Source: an uncultured Thiodictyon sp.
GTDB lineage: Bacteria; Pseudomonadota; Gammaproteobacteria; Chromatiales; Chromatiaceae
Direction: 5' to 3'
Length of the DNA stretch: 33,485 nt
Assembly (NCBI GenBank): GCA_903837595.1
Contig: CAILVI010000250.1
Span: forward strand, 1-33,485
How positions within the stretch are numbered: the first letter of the stretch is position 1; every line of letters begins with the position of its first letter. The notes beneath the pieces were generated by a model. It ran no database searches, was not told the DNA's origin, and was given only the letters and a program-made list of their open reading frames with translations. Below are positions 15,179 through 22,174 of this stretch, piece after piece. The position numbers were made by a program, and so were the translations under genes.

Positions 15179-17471
15179 GGGTACCATCAAGAAACTGCAT
15201 GCCGATAACGGCTTCGGTTTTATCCGCTCAGCAGACCGCCCCGAAGAGTATTTTTTTCACTGCAGCGGTGTTGCCCGTGGGCATCGATTCGACGGTCTGC
15301 AGGAAGGGAATGCCGTTGAATTTCAGTTGCGTCCCGGCCGGAAGCCGGGACAGCAAGAGGCGTTCGACGTCAAGCCGGCTGGGACCATATCGACCGCTTC
15401 TCCGGGAGCGTCGCCGCCGGGGAATCGTGAGATGCAGGCTAACGCGCGCACCGTGCTGCCCTATGGGTTTGTCCACATAGACCTGGGTCAAACGGTAACC
15501 GGGGCACCTGTCTGGCACGATGGCTCCAGCGGCGGTGATCTGCTCAGCGGCGAAATCCTTTGCGAGCTCGAAGCCCTGACGCCGCTGCTGCCCGGTAATA
15601 TGAGGTACGAGGTCGGTCATGCAGATCGGGAAAAGCTCGATAAACATGCCTTCGGTGCCCTGGATAAGAAGAAACAGGTCGCGGAGCCGCTGCGCCTGCC
15701 CGACGGTCGCGTAGTCATTGCCGGCACCGCGTTGAAGGGTATGATTCGCCACAGCCTGGGCGCGTTGACTGCGGCGCCGATGGAGCGGGTGGCAGAGCAC
15801 CACTTCAGCTACCGCCCGAATCTCGATTTTAATAAATTCGGTGTCAAGGAAAAGTACGTGGTCCGCCCGGCACTGGTGAGTGCACATAAGAATGGCGGAT
15901 GGGAAATCGAGGTATTCGCCGATGCACGTGACGCGTTATTTGTCCGAAAAGAGGCGGAGGCCATTATCCGCTGTGCGTCATCCAACGGCATCATCTCAGG
16001 GCAGATCAAGGGGGTTGAACGGGAAAGGAATCATCTGATCCGGTCAAGCGCGTCCGTGCCCCTCAACCATCGCCTTGCGATCTATAGGGGCGGAATCGAC
16101 GGAGAAGGTCTTCTGGCGGCGGCTTTCCAAAAAAGGGACAACGAAGACGCCAAGGGTCGTTATGTTTGCAAGAAACATGACCCGACGAATTGTCGGGGTC
16201 CCTTCACCTATGACCTGGCTCTGGTTCCTCACCAAGCCGCTTGTCGGCTGGAACTCACGGCCCAGCTATATCAGCGCTATCTGCGGGATCAGGATAAGGT
16301 CCTGGCGGACAACAAAGTCGGTCATTTGACTGCACATCCTCTGGATGTCGAGGTCGAGCAGGTTGCCAAGAGCGTAAAGAAGCACGCCGAATTTTCACCC
16401 GGACAACTCATCTATGTGGAACTTGAGACCAACGCCGCGGGTAAGGTCACGAAAGACTCCAAGGTGGTCTCCTGCGGGCACCATTTTCGTTACCGTTGGG
16501 CGTACACCTCATCGGTACGTAAGCGAAATGGACCGCGTGCCTGCCTGACGCCAATGGCATGCGAACAGCTACCGGTCGGCGCGCAGGAGTGCAAAGACAT
16601 CGCACCAGAGGAACTGACCGGAGCGAGACTGCTATTCGGCTATGTCCATGACAATGATACGAACCGGATCGGCAAAGGTGTATTCGAGCGCCTCGCCGGC
16701 CGGATCGCGTTCAACCACGCAGTGAGCGAATTCCTCGGCGAGGCAAGCAACGGCTATTGCATACCATTGAAAATCCTTGGCCAGCCTAAACCATCGGCGT
16801 GGGAGATGTATCTTCGTCAACCCGAAGAAAATAAAGCCCTGGTGACCTACGGCGATCATCCGAATGATGCTGGTGGGGAGCTCGCCGGACGCAAGTTTTA
16901 CCGGCATCAGGCAACCGTCGCGACCAAGGATATCGAGGCAAGCGGCGACGACATCACATCCGATCAGTCCACCCTGGCCCGTTTCATCTGCGCGCCCCAG
17001 ACCAGGTTCAAGTTCGCCATCCGGTTCGCGCGCTTACGCGCTTGGGAGCTGGGCGCATTGCTGGCAGTGCTACAGCCCCATCTGCTCAAAGTGGGGGCGA
17101 AGGCGGAACACTATGCCCATAAGCTCGGACTCGGCCGGCCGCTGGGAATGGGCAGCGTACGCATCACGCCAGATCGGCTGCGGGTGCGGCTGGAGAAGGA
17201 CATCGGATTTCTCAGCGACGATGAACGAAATAGGTCCGTGGAAAAGGCGCTCAAGGACCTGAATGAAAAGGTTACACGCGCACAGATAGACGCCTGGCTT
17301 GCGGCGCATGAGTTCGCGGACCGTGGTCGACTCGGATACCCCGTCGATCCGACCGCGCTAACGACATATGCGTGGCACACCAATGTGCGTCGTGAATACA
17401 GCAAATTGAGACGGGAAGAGGGAGCAGATTGGCGCCGCTTATCAAGTAAGATACGCGATGCAAAAGGCTAG
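15171..17471 (+). CDS. Large Cas7 RAMP protein (Cas7-insertion type) with N-terminal cold-shock domain
   Basis: 766 aa, AGGAG at 15158-15162 before the ATG, eight-base overlap with csx19. Residues 1-~68 are a cold-shock domain: RNP1 GFGFI (14-18), RNP2-like YFFH (27-30). After a ~25-residue linker comes a RAMP with LTPLLPGN and VVIAGTALKGMIRHSLGAL (~180-200), a long insertion (~205-600) containing QLYQRYLRDQ and HFRYRWAYTS, and a C-terminal glycine loop GLGRPLGMGSVRI. This resembles the TIGR03986-type large RAMP and the Cas7-insertion subunit of III-Dv. The cold-shock domain may add single-stranded RNA binding. It is the last gene of the operon. Confidence 0.87.
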   Translation: MPKGTIKKLHADNGFGFIRSADRPEEYFFHCSGVARGHRFDGLQEGNAVEFQLRPGRKPGQQEAFDVKPAGTISTASPGASPPGNREMQANARTVLPYGFVHIDLGQTVTGAPVWHDGSSGGDLLSGEILCELEALTPLLPGNMRYEVGHADREKLDKHAFGALDKKKQVAEPLRLPDGRVVIAGTALKGMIRHSLGALTAAPMERVAEHHFSYRPNLDFNKFGVKEKYVVRPALVSAHKNGGWEIEVFADARDALFVRKEAEAIIRCASSNGIISGQIKGVERERNHLIRSSASVPLNHRLAIYRGGIDGEGLLAAAFQKRDNEDAKGRYVCKKHDPTNCRGPFTYDLALVPHQAACRLELTAQLYQRYLRDQDKVLADNKVGHLTAHPLDVEVEQVAKSVKKHAEFSPGQLIYVELETNAAGKVTKDSKVVSCGHHFRYRWAYTSSVRKRNGPRACLTPMACEQLPVGAQECKDIAPEELTGARLLFGYVHDNDTNRIGKGVFERLAGRIAFNHAVSEFLGEASNGYCIPLKILGQPKPSAWEMYLRQPEENKALVTYGDHPNDAGGELAGRKFYRHQATVATKDIEASGDDITSDQSTLARFICAPQTRFKFAIRFARLRAWELGALLAVLQPHLLKVGAKAEHYAHKLGLGRPLGMGSVRITPDRLRVRLEKDIGFLSDDERNRSVEKALKDLNEKVTRAQIDAWLAAHEFADRGRLGYPVDPTALTTYAWHTNVRREYSKLRREEGADWRRLSSKIRDAKG

Positions 17472-17491
17472 GTCTGTGTCGTGATAGCGTT

Positions 17492-17503
17492 GACCGGCCG
17501 GTC
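17492..17503. other. Perfect 12-bp palindrome between convergent genes
   Basis: GACCGGCCGGTC is fully self-complementary and lies 20 bp after the stop of the cas operon. There is no loop or T-run, so it is a poor intrinsic terminator. No better terminator is visible between the convergent genes. Confidence 0.3.
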
Positions 17504-17575
17504 TGTTTATGAGGGAGTTTCTGTTTTCTGTCGCGCCGCGCTTGTTTTGCACCCGCTGGCCGGAAAGGCCCGCGC

Positions 17576-18148
17576 TCAATAAGGCGGCCGGCCGATGATA
17601 TTCCCGGCCGGGCGGTACTGACACACCCACACCTGTTCATCATTGGCGCAGACGCGATAGGCGCAACCGACCTGGGTGGTCGCACGCCAGACCATCTGGG
17701 TGTAGTGCCCGCAGACCTGGCCCGCGGCGCAGTCGTTGGTCGCGGGCCGATAAAAGCGCCGTTCCCCGGCCCAGGAGCCAGCCACCTTTTCAGGCTCGAT
17801 CGACTGCGGCTGTTGACGACCGTCGGAGAAGCGCAGTGGACTGGCCCAGTAGAGGTTTTCACCCAGGGGGCCGGCACTGTGCTTCATGGCGCACCCATTG
17901 CGGGTGGCCAGCGTATCCGCCCACTCCTGGGCGCTACCCGCCAGTGCGGCAGACCATTGCAGCGGCGCCACCCCGACCTCGGCACGCACCCGGTTATGGG
18001 CGGCCAGCATGGCGTCGCGCGGCACTGCTTCGGCCTGGAGGGCGAGTGGCGGCATGGCCAGCGCGAGGCACAGGGCAGCGGCGAGACGCGGGCGCAGTCG
18101 GTGCGCGGCCCGGCGACCAGGAACACTCGTAACGATTGGATAGGTCAT
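17576..18148 (-). CDS. Secreted CAP-domain (SCP/PR-1) protein
   Basis: 190 aa. I start at the ATG at 18148, giving an N-terminus with an Arg-rich n-region and a hydrophobic core (LAAALCLALAMPPLALQAEA), a signal peptide. The mature part has the CAP signatures HNRVRAEVGVAPLQWS, GENLYWAS, CGHYTQMVWRATTQVGCA and CQYRPAGNIIGRPPY, with paired cysteines suggesting disulfides in the periplasm or outside. Family members are extracellular proteins of varied or unknown role. It is transcribed against the cas operon. Confidence 0.92.
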   Translation of the reverse strand: MTYPIVTSVPGRRAAHRLRPRLAAALCLALAMPPLALQAEAVPRDAMLAAHNRVRAEVGVAPLQWSAALAGSAQEWADTLATRNGCAMKHSAGPLGENLYWASPLRFSDGRQQPQSIEPEKVAGSWAGERRFYRPATNDCAAGQVCGHYTQMVWRATTQVGCAYRVCANDEQVWVCQYRPAGNIIGRPPY

Positions 18149-18621
18149 TGCTATAGTCCACCTTATTGGTAAGCGACGCCGCCCTTGCTCGTCGTTCCAG
18201 CCACCAGCAGACAGGTCGAGGCTTAAGCCGGTCGACATCGGATCTGCGCGACCCTGGTCCGGCTAACGGCCATGGCAGCAAGACCAGCCACCGGGGACGA
18301 TGAAATTCCCCGTGGGAGCGGCTTCAGCCGCGACGAGGCCATGGTAGCTTGCGAGGTTGCGTCGCGGCTGAAGCCGCTCCCACCGGGTTCCAGCCTGACT
18401 TTCACGGTAGAACGTCAAGGTGGCGACCCGCCTTCGGCCATCCTAGCCAGAGCGTGACCACCCGGCAACGTAAACCCGCGTGCAAGTCGCGGACTGAAGC
18501 CTCATCCGCGGTGTGCAGATCCGGTGCGGCGTTCCCCAGCGGCCAAATCCGCTTGCCACCACCAGCTGCTCCCGGAAGAATCGCGTCACCCGTTGACATC
18601 AAGAGGCCGAGCACACAAACC
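18149..18621. other. Intergenic region between divergent CAP and SulP genes
   Basis: Apart from the REP pair at 18312-18383 I see nothing functional. An in-frame extension of the SulP gene to 18349 runs through the REP and has no similarity to SulP N-termini. Confidence 0.5.
18312..18383. repeat. Second REP family: perfect inverted pair
   Basis: Twenty-four bases at 18312-18335 (GTGGGAGCGGCTTCAGCCGC plus GACG) recur as an exact reverse complement at 18360-18383. The sequence differs from the GGGAGCGCCGCACC family around the RAYT gene but resembles the hairpin at 21986-22041 in its CGTCGCGGC end. Confidence 0.85.
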
Positions 18622-20367
18622 ATGAACACGACGCCCGGACCGCCCTGGCTGGAGACGCTCGGGCGCTGGGCGCCCGGGGTGACGACGCTCGCACGCTACC
18701 GGCCCCGGGACCTGCCCCATGACCTGATCGCCGGACTGTCGGTGGCCGCGGTGGCCCTGCCGGTGGGGGTGGCCTATGCGCAGCTCGCCGGGTTCGATCC
18801 GGTGATCGGGCTGTATTCCAGCATGTTGCCCCTGCTGGTCTATGCGCTGTTCGGCACCTCCCGCCAATTGGTGGTGGGGCCGGACGCGGCCACCTGCGCC
18901 CTGATCGCGGCCAGCGTGGCCCCGCTGGCCGGGGGCGACCCGGCGCTGTATCTGTCGCTCTCCATGGCGCTCACCCTGGTCGCGGGGGTGCTCTGCATCG
19001 CCGCCAGCCAATTGCGCCTGGGGGCGCTGGCGGACTTTCTCTCCCGCCCCATCCTGGTGGGCTTCTTAAACGGCATTGCACTGCACATCATCCTCGGTCA
19101 GGTCGGTAAGCTCTGCGGCCTCACGCTCGACGCCCCGGGCATCATCCCGCGGACGCTGGAGTTCCTCCATCAGTTCGGCGCCACCCACTGGCCGACCCTG
19201 GCCCTGTCCGCCGCCACCGGGGCCGTGCTGATCCTTTTGCCCCGCTGGCTGCCACGCCTGCCGGTGGCCCTGGTCGCCATCGTCGCGGCCGCACTGGTGG
19301 TCGCGCTGGGCGGCCTGGACGCCCAGGGGGTCGCGGTGGTCGGCGCGGTACCGGCCGGTCTGCCGGCCTTCGGCCTGCCGGCGTTCCCGCTCGACCTGGC
19401 CCCTGAGATCCTGGCCAGCGCGGCCGGTATCGCCCTGATGAGCTTCACCAGCACCATGCTGACCGCCCGCAGCTTTGCGGCCAAGAACCACTACGAGATC
19501 GACGTCGACCGTGAATTCACCGCCTTGGGCGCGGCCAATATCGCCTCGGCCCTCACCCAGGGCTTTGCGATCAGCGGCGCGGACTCGCGCACCGCCATGA
19601 GCGACGCGGCCGGCGGGCGCACCCAGCTCACCGGCATCGTCTCGGCGGCGGTGATCGCCCTGGTGCTGGTCTTTCTCACCGAGCCACTGCGGTTTGTCCC
19701 GATCGCCGCGCTGGCCGCCGTGCTGATCAAGGCCTCGGTCTCCCTGATGGACTTCGCCTCACTCAAGCGCTTCTGGCGCCTGGACAGACACGAACTGGGC
19801 CTGTGCCTGCTCGCGACCTTTGGGGTGGTCTGGGTGGGGGCCATCAATGCCATCCTGATCTGCGTGGTCCTGGCCCTGCTGCGCTTCGTGAAATCCACCG
19901 CGCGACCCCGGGTGGCGCAACTGGGGTTGATCAAAGGGCAGGCCGGTTTCCATGACACGGACGAGGAGCCGGCCGCCCAGACCATCCCCGGGCTGGTGCT
20001 GTGGCGCTTCCACTCCGCGCTGGTCTTCTTCAACGCCCCCTATTTCAAGCGTGAGGCACTCAAGGCCATCACCGCGGGCGGGCCGGCGCTCAAGTGGTTC
20101 GTGCTCGACATCCTGCCCATCACCGACATGGACGTGACTGGGCTGGACGCACTCCAGGAGGTGCGCGACGAGCTGCACCTGCGCGGTGCCGAGTTGGTGA
20201 TCGCCGGCCAGGGCCGGGCGGTCATGCGCGAACTGGACCGGCTGCAACTCCCGCAGGACTTCCTGGCGGACCGTTATCTGCCGACCCTGCGGCAGGCGCT
20301 TCGCACCTACCGGGCGGAACTGGGGGGCGGAGCGGCAACGCCCGCGAAAAGCGGGGACATGCGATGA
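18622..20367 (+). CDS. SulP-family anion transporter with STAS domain
   Basis: 581 aa from the ATG at 18622. Residues ~40-435 contain about a dozen hydrophobic helices beginning DLIAGLSVAAVALPVGVAYA and including FAISGADSRTAMSDAAGGRT, both typical of SulP. The cytoplasmic C-terminus (~440-570) is a STAS domain with FVLDILPITDMDVTGLDAL. It should move sulfate, bicarbonate or another small anion across the inner membrane; the substrate cannot be told. The stop overlaps the RAYT start (ATGA). Confidence 0.92.
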   Translation: MNTTPGPPWLETLGRWAPGVTTLARYRPRDLPHDLIAGLSVAAVALPVGVAYAQLAGFDPVIGLYSSMLPLLVYALFGTSRQLVVGPDAATCALIAASVAPLAGGDPALYLSLSMALTLVAGVLCIAASQLRLGALADFLSRPILVGFLNGIALHIILGQVGKLCGLTLDAPGIIPRTLEFLHQFGATHWPTLALSAATGAVLILLPRWLPRLPVALVAIVAAALVVALGGLDAQGVAVVGAVPAGLPAFGLPAFPLDLAPEILASAAGIALMSFTSTMLTARSFAAKNHYEIDVDREFTALGAANIASALTQGFAISGADSRTAMSDAAGGRTQLTGIVSAAVIALVLVFLTEPLRFVPIAALAAVLIKASVSLMDFASLKRFWRLDRHELGLCLLATFGVVWVGAINAILICVVLALLRFVKSTARPRVAQLGLIKGQAGFHDTDEEPAAQTIPGLVLWRFHSALVFFNAPYFKREALKAITAGGPALKWFVLDILPITDMDVTGLDALQEVRDELHLRGAELVIAGQGRAVMRELDRLQLPQDFLADRYLPTLRQALRTYRAELGGGAATPAKSGDMR

Positions 20368-21065
20368 CGATCGCAAGCACCCCCGGGAGCGCCGCACCCC
20401 AGTGCGGCGAACCTCCCAGCCGGGATGCGCTCGCAGCAAAAAAAGCGCCCCCCAAGCCCCGCGGCTGGTACTCCCGCGGCTACCTCCCCCACTGCGACTC
20501 CTCCCAGGTCATCCAGTCGATCGCCTACCGCCTGAACGACTCACTCCCCACCCAAGTCCTGGAGCGCATGCAAGCCGACATCCGCCGCGAGATCACCGAT
20601 CCCAAGACCCGTGACAGCGCAGTGCGCCGGCTGATCGAGGACTATCTCGACGCCGGCCACGGTTCCTGCATCCTGCGCGAACCAGCGGTGGCCGAATGCA
20701 TCCTCGACACCTGGCTGCACTTCGACGGCACCCGCTACCGCCTGTTGGAATGGGTGGTAATGCCCAATCACTGCCTTGTACTCATCGAATCCCTGCCGGG
20801 GATCGCCTTGGCGACCATCGTCTTGTCCTGGAAGAATTTCACGGCGCGGTTCATCAACCGCTTGCGCAGTCCCAGCGGGGCGGGCACAGCGGTCCATGGG
20901 CGGGTCTGGGAGCGCGACTATTGGGACCGCTACATCCGCAATGACCAACACCTGGCCGCGGCGCGGCATTACATCCGGATGAATCCGGTGAAGGCGGGGT
21001 TGGTCAAGACACCGGAGGACTGGCCCTGGGGAAGTGCCGGAATGGGCTTCACCGGCGAACCTTAG
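20364..21065 (+). CDS. RAYT (REP-associated tyrosine transposase, Y1 superfamily)
   Basis: 233 aa. RAYT features are RGWYSRGYLPH, RLNDSLP, VVMPNHCLVLIE (131-141), ERDYWDRYIRN and HYIRMNPVKAGL. RAYTs cut and join single-stranded REP DNA using an HxH metal site and a tyrosine. Here the expected HxH reads His136-Cys-Leu138, so the second His is missing. Tyr203 is a candidate nucleophile. Residues ~8-16 are encoded by a REP sequence (20383-20407), so the true start may lie further in, although no in-frame ATG is near. Copies of the same REP follow the stop directly. Confidence 0.85.
   Translation: MTIASTPGSAAPQCGEPPSRDALAAKKAPPKPRGWYSRGYLPHCDSSQVIQSIAYRLNDSLPTQVLERMQADIRREITDPKTRDSAVRRLIEDYLDAGHGSCILREPAVAECILDTWLHFDGTRYRLLEWVVMPNHCLVLIESLPGIALATIVLSWKNFTARFINRLRSPSGAGTAVHGRVWERDYWDRYIRNDQHLAAARHYIRMNPVKAGLVKTPEDWPWGSAGMGFTGEP
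20383..20407 (+). repeat. REP element inside the 5' end of the RAYT gene
   Basis: This 25-bp REP begins CCGGGAGCGCCG and ends CAGTGCGG. It has the same orientation as the copy just after the gene at 21066. Confidence 0.8.
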
Positions 21066-21239
21066 CCGGGAGCGCCGCACCGCAGTGCGGCCCGCCCTAT
21101 CGACAACACGTAACCCCGCGGTCGTGTGCGAGGCTTCGCCGCACTGAGGTGCTGCGCTCCCAGTGCAGCCAGTGCCGCACGGGTCATCGAACGTTGCGAT
21201 GGCTGATGGGGCGGCCGCACTGGGGTGCGGCGCTCCCGG
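21066..21239. repeat. REP cluster downstream of the RAYT gene
   Basis: There is one forward REP at 21066-21090 directly after the stop codon and two inverted ones at 21139-21163 and 21215-21239, all of the GGGAGCGCCGCACC family. The remaining ~75 bp to the Maf gene hold nothing recognisable. Confidence 0.85.
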
Positions 21240-21312
21240 GGCGGCGGCAGGTGCCGCGGCGGCGCGAACGGCTTAGGATAGGCGGCCGACCCCGAACCAA
21301 TGCGCGACCGCC

Positions 21313-21918
21313 ATGCACCAGCCACTGATCCTCGCCTCCACCTCGCCCTTTCGCCGCGCCTTGCTGGAACGGTTGGGGCTGCCCTTCACCACCGCGGCCC
21401 CGGCGGTCGATGAGACCCGCCGGCCGGGGGAGCCACCGCAGGTGCTGGTGCTGCGCTTGGCCGAGGCCAAGGCGGCGGCGGTGGCGGCGCAGCACCCGGA
21501 TGCCATCATCATCGGCTCCGACCAAGTCGCCTGTATCGACGACCAGGTGCTCGGCAAGCCCGGGGGCCGGGAGCGGGCCATCGCCCAGTTGGAGCTGGCC
21601 TCCGGGCGCACCCTGGTGTTCCAGACCGGGCTATGTGTGTTCAATGCCATCACCGGGCGCACCCAGACCGTGGTGGAGCCCTTCCATGTCCATTTCAGGC
21701 GCCTGACCCGCGCGCGCATCTGCGCCTATCTGGACCGCGAGCAGCCCTACGACTGCGCCGGCAGCTTCAAGTCGGAGGGGCTGGGCATTGCGCTCTTCGC
21801 GCGCCTGGAGGGGGAGGACCCCAGCGCGCTCATCGGCCTGCCGCTGATCCGGCTGATCACACTCCTGGAGTCCGAGGGGCTGGACCCCTTGAGCGACGCC
21901 GCCGGCAATCCACTCTGA
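21313..21918 (+). CDS. Maf-family nucleoside triphosphate pyrophosphatase (YceF-like)
   Basis: 201 aa, the usual family length. Motifs: N-terminal LILASTSPFRRALLERLGL, VDETRRPGEPP, IIGSDQVACIDDQVLGKPGG and YDCAGSFKSEGLG. Maf proteins hydrolyse modified or noncanonical nucleotides such as m7GTP in the cytoplasm. The SDQVA and AGSFKSEG forms point to the YceF group rather than YhdE. Confidence 0.93.
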   Translation: MHQPLILASTSPFRRALLERLGLPFTTAAPAVDETRRPGEPPQVLVLRLAEAKAAAVAAQHPDAIIIGSDQVACIDDQVLGKPGGRERAIAQLELASGRTLVFQTGLCVFNAITGRTQTVVEPFHVHFRRLTRARICAYLDREQPYDCAGSFKSEGLGIALFARLEGEDPSALIGLPLIRLITLLESEGLDPLSDAAGNPL

Positions 21919-21985
21919 ACCGCCCGCGCCCGGCCGCTGGGCGGTGACCGTGCCTTGACGCTATTGCGGCCACCCCGAGAACATT

Positions 21986-22041
21986 CGTCGCGGCCTGGGG
22001 GCCGCTCCTACCCGCGTAGGAGCGGCCTCCCGGCCGCGACG
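21986..22041. repeat. REP-like long hairpin
   Basis: CGTCGCGGCC followed by GGGGGCCGCTCCTAC (21986-22011) pairs almost perfectly with GTAGGAGCGGCC...GGCCGCGACG (22016-22041) around a 4-base loop. It is likely a REP, though it could also end the Maf transcript. The rest of 21919-22174 shows no feature besides the ribosome site of the next gene. Confidence 0.75.
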
Positions 22042-22174
22042 GGTGAGCCGGAGCGATGGTGACCGCCCGTAATGACAGAGCAATTGCTTCCAAAGCGCTG
22101 ATCGGCGAAGATTTCGCAGCGCTCGCGACTGGCCGACGGCCAACCATGTCACACCCTGGGGGGGAATAACGAGC

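Noticed and set aside
1-17471. cas1, cas2 or other adaptation genes
   Set aside because: Looked for in all frames; none of the translations resembles them.
18349-18621. N-terminal extension of SulP to 18349
   Set aside because: The added 91 residues are translated REP and intergenic sequence; the ATG at 18622 gives a normal SulP start.
20094-20363. 90-codon upstream extension of the RAYT frame
   Set aside because: It lies entirely within the STAS-coding part of sulP in another frame.
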